Source of the DNA: Polaromonas vacuolata
Lineage (GTDB): Bacteria > Pseudomonadota > Gammaproteobacteria > Burkholderiales > Burkholderiaceae_C
DNA: 64,000 nt
Reading direction: 5' to 3'
Assembly (NCBI RefSeq): GCF_012584515.1
Contig: NZ_CP051461.1
Coordinates: 852,001 to 916,000 of the forward strand
This document shows, piece after piece, positions 8,475 through 17,546 of this stretch. Position 1 is the first letter of the stretch; the number at the start of each line of letters is the position of its first letter. The position numbers and the translations under genes were made by a program. Below the pieces are notes generated by a model, which was given only the letters and a program-made list of their open reading frames with translations, had not been told where the DNA came from and did not search any database.

Positions 8475-9220
8475 TACTTTTCTCCCGTGATGTAGCGTCT
8501 AACTTCAAGATTGGCCATGACCTCAGCGGGCGGCCCGTCGGCAATCACACGGCCACTGTAAAACGCAATCACGCGCTCGGAAAAGCGCGCCACTATGTCC
8601 ATGTCATGTTCGACAAACAGTATGGTGGCAGCCTCGCCCTGCAGCGCTTCCATGACACGCTCCATGGCGGGGAATTTCTCGTCTGCACTGACACCCGACG
8701 TCGGCTCATCTAACAGCAATAAGCGCGGTGCGCGGGCTAAAGCCATAGCGATATCTAGCAGCTTGCGCACGCCGCCAGCCAGCTCTAACACTTGGCGATT
8801 GGCGTCGGCTTGCAGTGCAAACTTTTCTAACAAGACTTGAGCGCGTTCACGCCACAATTTATTTCCTGCTGGTCGCCAAAGTGAGAGGCGACCATCGGCT
8901 GCGCCGACTGCGACGAGCAAGTTCTCCAGCACCGTCAGCTCCAGGCAAAGTTGCGGTATCTGAAACGATCGACAAATACCCATGCCTGCAATCCGTTGGT
9001 GCGACAGTTGAGTGATGTCTTGGCCGTCAAGTTCAATGCAGCCCTCGTCAGGCTTTAAGTAGCCGGTCACCATATTCACAAATGTGGTTTTTCCTGCACC
9101 GTTGCTGCCAATAATACTTAAGCGTTGGCCAGCGGCAATGTCTATGCAGAGATCGTCGGCGGCCACTACAGCGCCAAACTTTTTACCCAGTCCTCGGGCG
9201 GAAAGAAGGGGTGTGCTCAT
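8474..9220 (-). CDS. livG: Branched-chain-type ABC transporter ATP-binding protein (LivG-like)
   Basis: ATPase subunit of 248 residues. Walker A GSNGAGKTTFVNMVTGY lies near residue 38 and the LivG motif CRSFQIPQL near 83. The signature is LAGGVRKLLDIAMAL near 148, a relaxed form compared with the canonical LSYGQ, followed by Walker B LLLLDEPTSGVS and the H-loop VEHDMD. It overlaps livM by four bases. LivG and LivF form the ATPase heterodimer below the LivH/LivM permease. Confidence 0.87.
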   Translation of the reverse strand: MSTPLLSARGLGKKFGAVVAADDLCIDIAAGQRLSIIGSNGAGKTTFVNMVTGYLKPDEGCIELDGQDITQLSHQRIAGMGICRSFQIPQLCLELTVLENLLVAVGAADGRLSLWRPAGNKLWRERAQVLLEKFALQADANRQVLELAGGVRKLLDIAMALARAPRLLLLDEPTSGVSADEKFPAMERVMEALQGEAATILFVEHDMDIVARFSERVIAFYSGRVIADGPPAEVMANLEVRRYITGEK

Positions 9221-10161
9221 GCTTTCGCCTTAGGTTTAATTGGGCTGGGCCAGAAAGAGCCTATGCCATCGGGCCGGAAAGTAATCACCAATAACAAGAA
9301 GGCGCCCAAGGCTAACTGCCAGGTGTGAGGAAAGTAGAGATTAGAGAAAGAGCGTACTATCTCCAACAGTAAAGAAGCTACAAACACCGCTGATAAACGC
9401 TTATAGCCAGCGAGCACTGCGACAAATACAAATTCGCCTGAGGTCGTCCAGTTGGTTAGATTGGGCTCTACATGGCCCAGTGTTTGCGCCACGATTGCGC
9501 CGCCTGCGCCGCCCAGCAAAGCGCACAAAATAAAGCTAATGCCCAGCGAACGGCGCGCCGAGGCACCCAAGTATTCAACCCGCAGTGGATTGGCGCGAAC
9601 GGCTATGGCCATCAATCCTGCTGCAGATTGTGAGTAGACCGAAACCGACCAGCCGAGTAACACGGCAATTGCTACGGTCAGGCTGTAAAGGGCGTACTCG
9701 ATGTTGCCGCTAATATCTTTCCCCAGCAGCGTTGGCGTGAGCACAGTAATACCATCGGAGCCACCCAACGAAGTAGCTTTTGACAACAGACCAAAAAGCA
9801 CCATGGATAGCGCCAACGTCAACATGGCGAAAAATATGCCGCGGTAGCGCACCAGTAAAGGCGCAATAAGCGCACCAAAAAAGCCGGCCACCAAAGTGCC
9901 AATCAGTGTGCGCAGCAACGCATCGTTAATGCCCAATAGGGATGGCGTGAATGCTGCAGCATAAGCGCCAAACGCAAAAAACATACCTTGCCCAAACGTT
10001 GCACCACCGCCGCGCGTGAGCACCACAATGCCTAAAACAGCAAGCCCGTTAGCGGCGGCCAACGTGACCAAAAATAGCAGCCAAGCCGGTAGCATCAGGC
10101 CCACGCCTAACAAACCGATAGTGGCCACTAGAGCGAGTAAAAATGAATGTTTTGCGCGCAT
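9217..10161 (-). CDS. livM: Branched-chain-type ABC transporter permease (LivM-like)
   Basis: Inner-membrane permease of 314 residues with about eight to nine hydrophobic spans. The motifs RGGGATFGQGMFFAFGAYAA near residue 50 and GGSDGI near 133 are typical of LivM. The C-terminal RPDGIG segment matches the conserved (R/F)(R/P)P(D/E)G(I/L) tail of the family. It shares one base with livH and overlaps livG by four, so it is translated within the same message. Confidence 0.86.
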   Translation of the reverse strand: MRAKHSFLLALVATIGLLGVGLMLPAWLLFLVTLAAANGLAVLGIVVLTRGGGATFGQGMFFAFGAYAAAFTPSLLGINDALLRTLIGTLVAGFFGALIAPLLVRYRGIFFAMLTLALSMVLFGLLSKATSLGGSDGITVLTPTLLGKDISGNIEYALYSLTVAIAVLLGWSVSVYSQSAAGLMAIAVRANPLRVEYLGASARRSLGISFILCALLGGAGGAIVAQTLGHVEPNLTNWTTSGEFVFVAVLAGYKRLSAVFVASLLLEIVRSFSNLYFPHTWQLALGAFLLLVITFRPDGIGSFWPSPIKPKAKA

Positions 10162-11066
10162 TAAATAAGCCTTGCTTTGACACTTTGAAACAAGCCTTCA
10201 GGGCGAAAAATCAGCACGCCAGCCATCACCAGATAAATGCTGAAAGTTTCTATCTCAGGCATGAGGTGAACCGACATTGAACGCGCCAAGCCAACCACTA
10301 GCGCGCCGACTGCCGCGCCCTGTATGCTGCCCAGACCACCAATGATGACAACCGCAAAACTGATCACAATCACGCTAACCGATAAGCCCGGCTGCACCGA
10401 AATCATGGGTGCGGTGAAGGCGCCGCCTAGCGCGGCGAGAAACACGCCCAACGTAAACGCCCAGCAGTAAACCCGCTGCACGTTGACACCCATGCTGGCG
10501 CTAATTTCAGGGTTGTGAATCACCGCTAAAACAATCTTGCCGCTAATCGTACGGTTCAAGCCGAACCAAGTTAGGAGGCCGCAAACCAAAGCCAGCGTCA
10601 TTAGAAATAAGTCGTAACCAGCTAACCGCATGCCGGCAAATGCGAAGTTGCCAAAGAGTTGCGCCGGCTCGGATACGTAATAGGGATTCACCCCCCAAAT
10701 TAATTTGGTCAGGTCTTCGAGTACTAAAAATAGTGCGTAGGTAATGAGCAGCAAGACCACCTCGTCGCGGCCATAAAACCGTGACAAAAGATAGCGCTCT
10801 AAAAACGGCCCGACGACAACGGCGACAGCCACAGAGGACAGCAGCATTGCCACCAGCGAAAACGCGGGCGGCAGGCCAAGTGCAGCAGCTAAAGCCACAG
10901 CGCTGGCCGCTGCGTAAGCACCCACTGCATAAAGACTGCCGTGGGCGATATTAAGGATTTTAAGAATCCCAAAAACCAAGGTCAGTCCTAGCGAGACAAT
11001 AAATAGCCACGAGGCATACGCGACGGCATCGACGAGTATGGGAATAATGCTTTGCATGGGCGGCAA
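10161..11066 (-). CDS. livH: Branched-chain-type ABC transporter permease (LivH-like)
   Basis: Second permease, 301 residues, with the LivH motif LKILNIAHGSLYAVGAYAA near residue 35 and the coupling-loop segment GGLGSIQGAAVGALVVGL near 240. The end reads IFRPEGLFQ, the common C-terminal signature. It follows the binding-protein gene after a 126-base gap, a spacing often used to give the binding protein higher expression. Together with LivM it forms the channel of the importer. Confidence 0.86.
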   Translation of the reverse strand: MPPMQSIIPILVDAVAYASWLFIVSLGLTLVFGILKILNIAHGSLYAVGAYAAASAVALAAALGLPPAFSLVAMLLSSVAVAVVVGPFLERYLLSRFYGRDEVVLLLITYALFLVLEDLTKLIWGVNPYYVSEPAQLFGNFAFAGMRLAGYDLFLMTLALVCGLLTWFGLNRTISGKIVLAVIHNPEISASMGVNVQRVYCWAFTLGVFLAALGGAFTAPMISVQPGLSVSVIVISFAVVIIGGLGSIQGAAVGALVVGLARSMSVHLMPEIETFSIYLVMAGVLIFRPEGLFQSVKARLI

Positions 11067-11192
11067 TCCTAGACTTGGCAGTGCCGTATTTCAGGGAAAT
11101 TTCAACAGTCTGTTTTAGAGAATTTATTAGAAATTTATGGACTAGGCACGGCTGTTAAATAAGTATTTTTTCTCTCGAAAATCACTAGTCAA

Positions 11193-12509
11193 TTACTGAC
11201 ATTTCGCACCCGGAAAGCCGGCCTTTATCCAATCGATAGACTTCATGTTATTGGGCGGATTGACGCACTCAGGGCTAAAGGTTTGCACATCAACTGCGCG
11301 CACAACTTTGGCCACCGCATCATATTTGGTGCGGCCAATGGCTGTTCCTTGAACCGCTTGCTGACCACCGCTCAAAGACATAGCGATCTTGCCGCCAGGT
11401 GAGTCAAAGCTTGAGTTGCGCATGGCGTCTGCAATTTGCTCGGGCGTGGGTTTTTTTCCGCCGTTTTTTGCCATCGCACTTTCAACCGCTAGTTTGACGC
11501 CCATAAAACCCTGTGTCATCCGGTAGCTGGCCTGCACTGGTAGCACCTTGTTGGCGCTGAGGTAACCGGCCTGGAACCAGTCATTGAGCGGCGACTTAGC
11601 CGATAAAATACCATAAGCGCCGCGCGCACCGAGTATGGTGCCGTCGGGCACTTTATTGAGTAAGCCAGGCAAGACATGGTCGGCGGCGCTCAGCGCTAGC
11701 GTGGTGTCTTTAAATAGTCCGCGTGCGCTGCCTTGCAGTAAAAAACTCTGCAGATCTCCGCCCCACAAACTTGAGTAAGTAATGCTGGCTGGTTTGCCTG
11801 ATAGTACTGAGACCTCAGTGCCATATTGACCCGCACCGAATTTAGGCAACAAGTCTGCACCTATGTTGGCTTTGGGGTAGAGCAGACCCATGCTGGCGAC
11901 AAAGTCACTGCGCGAATCCTGACCCCAAGCGTAGTCTTGGTTGATCAAATTCATGGTCTCAACTTTGACATTGTGGGCTTTGAGGTAGAGCGCCAAAGAG
12001 ACGTTGTCCATGGCGGCGTGAGAGGCGCTGCGAAATACGTATTTAAAACTCGACTCTTCAAAAATACGTGGTGAACCGCAGTCAAATAGGTTGAGAAATT
12101 TCTTCAGTTCCTCGGCTACTGGCGCTACCGCCAAGCAGTCGCCCGAGCTTATGTAGCCAATGACTGCGTCGACGTTTTCGCGTTGGTACAGATTACGCAA
12201 TTCCTGCACCTGCTTTATGCCGCCACCGTTTTCATCAACCAACACCATCTCAATTTTCATACCGCCAAAGCCGGGCTTGTTATACGGCGCTGGCGCATTG
12301 CCCTTGTTAAATTGCTCGACCATCAGCTTGGCGGCATTCGCCGCTGGGACGCCAAAGCTTTCAGCTGCTGGACCGGATAAAAAAGTGACCACACCAAGTT
12401 TGAAAGTTTCCTCTGCCTGTGCAGTGCCCGCCGCAGTAAGCGCTGCAGCTATGACGATGCTACTGGTGCAAACGCGTATGAATTTATTTGATGGCAGATG
12501 AAAAGTCAT
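11193..12509 (-). CDS. ABC transporter periplasmic substrate-binding protein
   Basis: Exported type I periplasmic binding protein of 438 residues, first gene of the operon. A signal peptide covers about residues 1-32 (ending AGTAQA). The mature protein starts KLGVVTFLSGPAAESFG, the ligand-binding start of the Leu/Ile/Val receptor family, and has DAVIGYISSGDCLAVAPVAE later. A cysteine pair (residues 144-ish in LFDCGSP and the C-terminal AKCQ) may form disulfides. GGAGA at 12516-12520 is the ribosome site. This class frequently carries aromatic or other organic acids, which fits the CoA ligase downstream. Confidence 0.87.
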   Translation of the reverse strand: MTFHLPSNKFIRVCTSSIVIAAALTAAGTAQAEETFKLGVVTFLSGPAAESFGVPAANAAKLMVEQFNKGNAPAPYNKPGFGGMKIEMVLVDENGGGIKQVQELRNLYQRENVDAVIGYISSGDCLAVAPVAEELKKFLNLFDCGSPRIFEESSFKYVFRSASHAAMDNVSLALYLKAHNVKVETMNLINQDYAWGQDSRSDFVASMGLLYPKANIGADLLPKFGAGQYGTEVSVLSGKPASITYSSLWGGDLQSFLLQGSARGLFKDTTLALSAADHVLPGLLNKVPDGTILGARGAYGILSAKSPLNDWFQAGYLSANKVLPVQASYRMTQGFMGVKLAVESAMAKNGGKKPTPEQIADAMRNSSFDSPGGKIAMSLSGGQQAVQGTAIGRTKYDAVAKVVRAVDVQTFSPECVNPPNNMKSIDWIKAGFPGAKCQ

Positions 12510-12536
12510 TTTGTCTCCGGGTTTTTTTATTTATAA

Positions 12537-12595
12537 ATATTTTGATATGTATTCTTATTAATACGATGGCATCAAAATATGTATGCTTATTATTA
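12537..12595 (-). promoter_or_regulatory. Direct and inverted repeats upstream of the transporter operon
   Basis: ATATGTATTCTTATTAATA (12545-12563) is repeated with two mismatches at 12577-12595, a 32-base period or three helical turns. Overlapping it, ATATTTTGAT (12537-12546) and ATCAAAATAT (12571-12580) make a perfect 10-bp inverted repeat. The site is 28-86 bases upstream of the binding-protein start, where an activator or repressor would bind. The GAF/Fis regulator downstream of the operon is the obvious candidate ligand, by inference. Confidence 0.45.
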
Positions 12596-12596
12596 A

Positions 12597-12890
12597 GCGC
12601 CGCAAAAATTCATTGGAATACTAGGGCCTACCCTCGGTGAATGAATAAATCTGAAATCAAATTCCAGTCGAATTTGAGAAAAATAAACCTATTTTTCTTA
12701 TTTCTCGTTTTAGTAGTTAATCCTAGAGCCGTTGCTTCTTATTGCGATTTAGTCTTCAGGCTTGCACTAGTCAGGAGTTCTGATTGGAAGTTTCAGAAAA
12801 GCACTTTCTGCGGCTTAGCTCTCTATCTTGAAATAAATAAAAAAAAGGTAAGAGTTAATTTGTGTCGCTAGCCGACCAAGCTGAGGCAAT
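12597..12890. other. Intergenic stretch, no convincing gene
   Basis: About 290 bases between the transporter operon promoter and the comEA-like terminator. A 76-codon open frame on the plus strand (12641-12871) begins with a hydrophobic stretch but has no clear ribosome site and resembles nothing I recognise, so I do not call it a gene. Confidence 0.4.
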
Positions 12891-12897
12891 AAAAAAT

Positions 12898-12926
12898 CCC
12901 GTTTTAAGCGCTGGGCTTAAAACGGG
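12898..12926 (-). terminator. Intrinsic terminator of the comEA-like gene
   Basis: CCCGTTTTAAGC (12898-12909) pairs perfectly with GCTTAAAACGGG (12915-12926) over a 5-base loop. On the minus strand it is followed by ATTTTTT, and on the plus strand by GTTTTTAT, so it can work in both directions. It lies about 60 bases beyond the stop of the comEA-like gene. Confidence 0.8.
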
Positions 12927-12984
12927 GTTTTTATGGTGTTTACTGTTTTGTCGGTATGGTGCGAATACCTAAACTAGAAAGATT

Positions 12985-13425
12985 TTATTTTTTGCTGGCG
13001 CTCGCTGCGGGCTTGGCTGGTTCAACTTTTGCAGTGGCTTTGACGTCAGCTTTAACATCGGCTTTGACTTCGGCTTTGTTGTCGACCTTAGCTTTAAGGG
13101 CAGGGGCAGCGATTGGGTTGGTTGAAATCACAGGTTTGTCTTTGCTTGTAGCTGCTTCAGTCTTGAAGGCCGTACCGCCAACTGTCAGGCCCTGGTTAGA
13201 GAACTTCTCTGCATTGACTTGGCCAATACCTTTGACGCGGGTGATGAAGTCCGACCAGCTTTTAAAGTTGCCTTGTTTGCGCTCGGTGAGTATCTTGCCT
13301 GACATGACCGGCCCAATGCCTTTGATGCCGTCGAGCTCGACTGCGGTGGCATTGTTGACATCTACCGCAGCAAAAGCGGCCGACAAAGCCATAGCGAGAA
13401 AAAAGGCGAGGAATTTTTTGAACAT
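12985..13425 (-). CDS. ComEA-like helix-hairpin-helix protein
   Basis: Exported protein of 146 residues. A signal peptide (MFKKFLAFFLAMALSAAFAA) is followed by a ComEA-type double helix-hairpin-helix: VDVNNATAVELDGIKGIGPV and, after about 25 residues, FITRVKGIGQVNAEK. Such proteins bind double-stranded DNA nonspecifically; ComEA handles DNA in the periplasm during natural transformation. The last 50 residues are a low-complexity tail with repeated K-A-D-V units (KADVKADVKATAKV) and lysines, possibly a further DNA- or envelope-binding segment. No other competence gene is nearby, so a role in transformation is only suggested. Confidence 0.8.
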   Translation of the reverse strand: MFKKFLAFFLAMALSAAFAAVDVNNATAVELDGIKGIGPVMSGKILTERKQGNFKSWSDFITRVKGIGQVNAEKFSNQGLTVGGTAFKTEAATSKDKPVISTNPIAAPALKAKVDNKAEVKADVKADVKATAKVEPAKPAASASKK

Positions 13426-13592
13426 GGAATTTCCTTAAGAAATATTTAAAACCGGGTTGAATCACAGATTGCAGATTTTGGACTTTTACAGCCACTCATC
13501 TTGTCAACACTGCAACTACCTAACGCAAAGCCAGCAGTCGGGTTGACTGGGCTAGTTTTAAACATGCAATTTTCTTAAAATTTGTTCTGAAC

Positions 13593-14600
13593 TCAGCTCT
13601 TTTTAGCGGCAAGCCACTGCATGTATGCAGCTACGCCGGTTTGCACATCGGCAAACTGATGCTCACAGCCGGCTGCGCGCAGCGCACTAAGGTCTGCCTG
13701 GGTGTAACTTTGGTATTTGCCCACCAACGCTGGCGGAAAAGCGATGTAGTTAATCAGTCCACCGTGCGCGGCTTCTTCTAGGCTGAGTTGATCGACTTTT
13801 TGTTGACTGCGCAAAGCATTGATCACGGTGATAGCGACATCGTTAAAAGGCTGGGCTTTGCCGCTGCCTAGGTTAAAGATACCGCGTGCTTGTGGATTGT
13901 CCAAAAACCAGAGGTTGACGGCGACTACATCGTCAATATAGACAAAGTCGCGCATTTGCGCGCCCGAGCTGTAACCACCATATTCACCAAACAGCTTGAC
14001 TTTGCCGTCAGCCAAGTACTGGTGGTATTGGTGAAAAGCCACGCTGGCCATGCGGCCCTTATGCTGCTCACGTGGTCCGTAGACGTTGAAGTAACGAAAG
14101 CCAGCGACTTGGCTGGCGGCATTCTCAAAGCGTGCACCGACTTCGCGGCGTAGACGTTGGTCGAACAGCAACTTGGAGTAGCCGTAGACGTTGAGCGGTT
14201 TTTCAAATTCTGGCATTTCGCTAAAAGTGTCTGCGCCGCCATAAGTTGCGGCTGAAGAGGCGTAAAGCAAACGCGTGTTTTGCTGTTGGCAGGCATGAAA
14301 CAAATCACAAGACAAGCTGTAGTTGTTGGCCATCATGAACTTGCCGTCAAGCTCCATGGTGTCGCTGCAAGCGCCTTCGTGAAAGACCACTTCGACCCGG
14401 CCATAAGTACCGTCAGCAAAGCGTTTGTAGAAGTCGCCAGCGTCCACATAGTCGGCGATTTGTAGATCAGCCAGATTGCGAAATTTATCGCCTTCGCTCA
14501 TGTCGTCAACGGCGATGATGTCGTTGATGCCGCGGGCATTCAGCCCTTTGATGATGTTGCTGCCGATAAAGCCAGCTGCTCCTGTGACTACGATTTTCAT
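13593..14600 (-). CDS. hldD: ADP-L-glycero-D-manno-heptose 6-epimerase
   Basis: Last step in making the activated heptose of the LPS inner core; 335 residues. The NAD(P)-binding start is [16 protein letters not shown], the catalytic tetrad tyrosine/lysine is in [10 protein letters not shown] near residue 139, and [10 protein letters not shown] near 172 is typical. I place the start at the ATG 14598-14600, because AAGGAT lies at the right distance upstream. An in-frame upstream ATG at 14648 would overlap hldE1 and add a lysine-rich segment foreign to the family. It follows hldE1 in one transcription unit. Confidence 0.92.
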   Translation of the reverse strand: MKIVVTGAAGFIGSNIIKGLNARGINDIIAVDDMSEGDKFRNLADLQIADYVDAGDFYKRFADGTYGRVEVVFHEGACSDTMELDGKFMMANNYSLSCDLFHACQQQNTRLLYASSAATYGGADTFSEMPEFEKPLNVYGYSKLLFDQRLRREVGARFENAASQVAGFRYFNVYGPREQHKGRMASVAFHQYHQYLADGKVKLFGEYGGYSSGAQMRDFVYIDDVVAVNLWFLDNPQARGIFNLGSGKAQPFNDVAITVINALRSQQKVDQLSLEEAAHGGLINYIAFPPALVGKYQSYTQADLSALRAAGCEHQFADVQTGVAAYMQWLAAKKS

Positions 14601-14622
14601 TTTTTTTATCCTTGATTTCTTT

Positions 14623-15570
14623 TTATGCTGCGCTGGCGTTGTCGCCAAACAGCTCGCTGTAACTGACAGTGGCGGTACCGAATTTACCGACCACTATGCC
14701 GCCGGCGCGGTTGGCAATCGGCACCGCGTCGCGCAGGCTGAGGCCAGCAGCGCAGAGGGCTGCGAGCGTGGCGATGACGGTGTCGCCGGCGCCAGTGACA
14801 TCGAATACTTCGCGCGCCAATGCCGCAACATGCAGCTGACCTTGGTCGTCAAACAAAGTCATGCCTTCTTCGCTGCGGGTTAACAGCAGGGCTTGAAGAT
14901 TTAGCGATGAACGCAGGTTATGCGCTTTGACCTCTAGGTCGGCGTCATCGCGCCAGCTGCCTATGACATGCTCTAGTTCGACGCGATTCGGTGTGATGAC
15001 TGTGGCGTTTTTATAACGTGCGTAGTCATTGCCTTTGGGGTCGACGAGTACGACTTTGCTAGACGCTCTAGCCTGCTCAATCATGCGCACAATGTGGGCT
15101 AAACCGCCTTTGCCGTAGTCGGAAAACAGAACGGCGTCGTGCTCGGTGTGCAGTTTTTCAAAGGTCGCTGATTGTGAGTCCAGCACTTCATGTTCGGGCG
15201 TGTTCTCGAAGTCTAGTCGCAGCAGTTGTTGTTGCCGACCAATGACGCGCAGCTTGACTGTGGTTTTAAGTTTTTCATCGCGCCCAAAATACGGAGTAAT
15301 GCCAGTTTTGGCAACCAGTGCTTCAAGTTTGTGGCTGTCGTCGTCGTTGCCGACTACTGTCAGCAAAGACGCTTTAGCGCCTAGCGTGACGATGTTGTAG
15401 GCCACGTTGGCGGCAGCGCCAATACGCTCTTCAGTGCGGGTGACGCGAACCACCGGTACGGGTGCTTCGGGCGAAATACGCTCTACCGAGCCGTACCAAT
15501 AGCGATCCAACATGGCGTCGCCCACCACGAGCACGCGGGCTGCGGCTATTTTTTCTTGTGTCAGTGTCAT
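14623..15570 (-). CDS. rfaE1: D-glycero-beta-D-manno-heptose-7-phosphate kinase
   Basis: PfkB/ribokinase-family kinase of 315 residues that makes heptose 1,7-bisphosphate for LPS core synthesis. Motifs are [20 protein letters not shown] at residue 17, and the anion-hole/base motif [20 protein letters not shown] near 258. It contains only the kinase half; the adenylyltransferase half fused in enteric HldE is absent, so a separate hldC/rfaE2 must be elsewhere, as is normal in Burkholderiales. It lies between lapB and hldD, all reading the same way. Confidence 0.9.
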   Translation of the reverse strand: MTLTQEKIAAARVLVVGDAMLDRYWYGSVERISPEAPVPVVRVTRTEERIGAAANVAYNIVTLGAKASLLTVVGNDDDSHKLEALVAKTGITPYFGRDEKLKTTVKLRVIGRQQQLLRLDFENTPEHEVLDSQSATFEKLHTEHDAVLFSDYGKGGLAHIVRMIEQARASSKVVLVDPKGNDYARYKNATVITPNRVELEHVIGSWRDDADLEVKAHNLRSSLNLQALLLTRSEEGMTLFDDQGQLHVAALAREVFDVTGAGDTVIATLAALCAAGLSLRDAVPIANRAGGIVVGKFGTATVSYSELFGDNASAA

Positions 15571-15588
15571 GTGTTTGGAGATTAGTGC

Positions 15589-16740
15589 TTAAAGTTCTTC
15601 AATGCGACTGGCTGGATAGCTGTCCCATGCTTGGCAGCCTGGGCAATGCCAGAAGTGTTGGGTGGCCTCAAATCCACAGGCCGCGCAGCGGTAGCGCATC
15701 AGGGGAACGGTGGCTTTGTCCAAGGCTTGCTGGACTAACTTGTAGCGATCCGGATCATTCCACTCCTCGCCGGCAATCCATTTTGTCGCGGCCACTAAGG
15801 AGGGTTCTTGTTCGAGATGCGTGAGGTAGCACTGCTGTCCAGTGGCCTTATCCGGTGAAAGCCGTGCGATGGCTTGCATCACGTCCACCGATGGCCGGCG
15901 CGCATAGTGGGCCTTGAGCAGCGTTTGCACAGGCATCAGCAATTCTGGTTTTTGTGCAATGTTCACTAATAACTCGGCGGCTAATGGCAAGGCCTGAGGC
16001 GCGAATTTATCCAATGCCAGCAAGCTCTCGAATGCGGCTTGTGATTGCCCGGATTGCTGTAGCAGCTTGGCCTGCTCAATCAACGGGCGTGGTGATGCTG
16101 GTGCCAAAGCGCTTGCTAGGCGCAGTGATTGCATGGCTTTATCCGTGTCGCCGGCGGCCAGCATCACGCTGGACTGCTCGCACAAATAGTGGGCTTGGCG
16201 CGTACTAAAGCTGCCGCTGTTATTGTTGTCGCTGCCGAGTTTGACGGCAATTTCACTGGCATGCGCCCAGTCGCTTGAGCGCTCGTAAATCGCAAGCAGT
16301 GAGAGTCTTGCCTCTTCCTCGTAGTGCGTGCCTTCAAGTTTGCGTAAGGCCGCTTCTGCGCGGTCGAGTAAGCCGGCTTTTAAAAAGTCCAAGGCCAATG
16401 CATGTTGGGCTCGGTCGCGCTCGGGTTTGTCTAAGTCACCGCGCGCCAGCAAGTGCTCATGGACACGAACAGCGCGCTCGTATTCGCCACGACGGCGAAA
16501 TAAGTTGCCCAATGCAAAGTGCAGCTCGGAGGTGTCGGGATCGTTTTGTACGGCTTCTATGAAGGCGTCTATGGCTTGGTCTTGTTGCTCGTTGAGCAGA
16601 AAATTCAGCCCGCGAAAATAAGCCTTGGGCGCTTGGCGGTTTTCAATCTTGAGCTGGCGCAGATCTAGCCTAGAGGCCAGCCAACCCAGCGCAAAGGCGA
16701 TCGGTAGGCCAAGCAGCATCCATGTGATGTCAAAGTCCAT
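15589..16740 (-). CDS. lapB: LPS assembly protein LapB (tetratricopeptide/rubredoxin-like)
   Basis: Inner-membrane anchored regulator of 383 residues that links LPS synthesis to transport and, in enterics, to FtsH control of LpxC. There is one N-terminal membrane segment (residues 4-22), a series of TPR helices (about 45-290; for example LHFALGNLFRRRGEYERA), and a C-terminal rubredoxin-like metal knuckle with cysteines 352, 355, 366 and 369 (CAACG and CPGC). All four cysteines are intact. It overlaps lapA by 11 bases, the conserved lapAB arrangement. Confidence 0.9.
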   Translation of the reverse strand: MDFDITWMLLGLPIAFALGWLASRLDLRQLKIENRQAPKAYFRGLNFLLNEQQDQAIDAFIEAVQNDPDTSELHFALGNLFRRRGEYERAVRVHEHLLARGDLDKPERDRAQHALALDFLKAGLLDRAEAALRKLEGTHYEEEARLSLLAIYERSSDWAHASEIAVKLGSDNNNSGSFSTRQAHYLCEQSSVMLAAGDTDKAMQSLRLASALAPASPRPLIEQAKLLQQSGQSQAAFESLLALDKFAPQALPLAAELLVNIAQKPELLMPVQTLLKAHYARRPSVDVMQAIARLSPDKATGQQCYLTHLEQEPSLVAATKWIAGEEWNDPDRYKLVQQALDKATVPLMRYRCAACGFEATQHFWHCPGCQAWDSYPASRIEEL

Positions 16741-17068
16741 AATGCGGCGGTTTGGCGTTGCTTGAGCTGGACTCGGTGTTTGACGTTGAATTAGTCTGTG
16801 GGTCGGCGTCTGAATTGCCTCGACTACCGGGGTTCACGCTGGGCTCTGAGTGCTTGAGCGCACGGCGTTTTTTCCACCAGCGCGGCATCATGAGAAGTAT
16901 GCCTAACGCGACGCCTGCAGCGAAAGTGGCGAGTACGACAATCACTAAAGGCGCTTGCCAGAGTGTGCCGAAAAAGAAATTGACGGACACGATTTGCTGA
17001 TTATTCAGCGCAAAAGCAAACAGGGTAAAAAAAATAGCTGCCTTTAGCAGCCACAGCAGGTATTTCAT
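16730..17068 (-). CDS. lapA: LapA-domain inner-membrane protein
   Basis: Small membrane protein of 112 residues, partner of LapB. Two hydrophobic helices (about residues 5-21 and 42-63) are separated by the family loop NNQQIVSVNFFFGTLWQAPL; the C-terminal half is a charged, serine- and asparagine-rich cytoplasmic tail. Its coding end overlaps the lapB start by 11 bases. The pair sits between ihfB and hldE1 as in many beta- and gammaproteobacteria. Confidence 0.85.
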   Translation of the reverse strand: MKYLLWLLKAAIFFTLFAFALNNQQIVSVNFFFGTLWQAPLVIVVLATFAAGVALGILLMMPRWWKKRRALKHSEPSVNPGSRGNSDADPQTNSTSNTESSSSNAKPPHYGL

Positions 17069-17116
17069 ACAGGTATGTCTCCAGACAGGATTGTAGTCAT
17101 CGCTAAAGCCTTTATT

Positions 17117-17449
17117 TCAAGCCAGTGGCGTTGGTATTTTCTTCGCTTCTAGACGTAAAAACTCCTCGGTGCGGGACTCAACGCTTTCGCGTAAGGCTTT
17201 ACCCGGTTTGAAGTGGGGGACGCGTTTTTCGGGAATGGCGACACTCTCACCGGAGCGCGGATTACGGCCCATGCGGGGCGGACGGTGGTTGATTGAAAAA
17301 CTGCCAAAACCGCGAATCTCTACCCTGTTGCCGCGCACCATTGCCTCGCTCATGGCCTCAAGAATGCACTTGACAGCAAATTCCGCATCGCGGTGGGTCA
17401 GCTGGTCAAATCGGGCAGCCAGTTCTTCTACAAGATCGCTTCGGGTCAT
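17117..17449 (-). CDS. ihfB: Integration host factor subunit beta
   Basis: DNA-bending HU/IHF-family protein of 110 residues. The arm that inserts into the minor groove is seen as [20 protein letters not shown] near residue 60, after [16 protein letters not shown]. The C-terminus has about 15 residues more ([19 protein letters not shown]) than the enteric protein, as in other Burkholderiales. It lies downstream of rpsA, the conserved rpsA-ihfB order, but a terminator hairpin separates them here. Confidence 0.92.
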   Translation of the reverse strand: MTRSDLVEELAARFDQLTHRDAEFAVKCILEAMSEAMVRGNRVEIRGFGSFSINHRPPRMGRNPRSGESVAIPEKRVPHFKPGKALRESVESRTEEFLRLEAKKIPTPLA

Positions 17450-17471
17450 GGTTTAAAACTTTTAGGGCAAT

Positions 17472-17514
17472 AAAAAAGCGTGCAACAGTCGCTGATCAGA
17501 ACGACTGTGCACGC
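17472..17514 (-). terminator. Intrinsic terminator after rpsA
   Basis: GCGTGCAACAGTCG (17478-17491) and CGACTGTGCACGC (17502-17514) form a long stem with one bulged base. Read on the minus strand it is followed by six T residues (17472-17477). It lies just past the rpsA stop, so ihfB probably depends on read-through or its own promoter. Confidence 0.75.
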
Positions 17515-17546
17515 CATGTAGCGGGAGCTAAATCGGGAAACCCGGT

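Noticed and set aside
12641..12871. Small plus-strand gene of 76 codons
   Set aside because: No ribosome site, no recognisable family, AT-rich intergenic setting.
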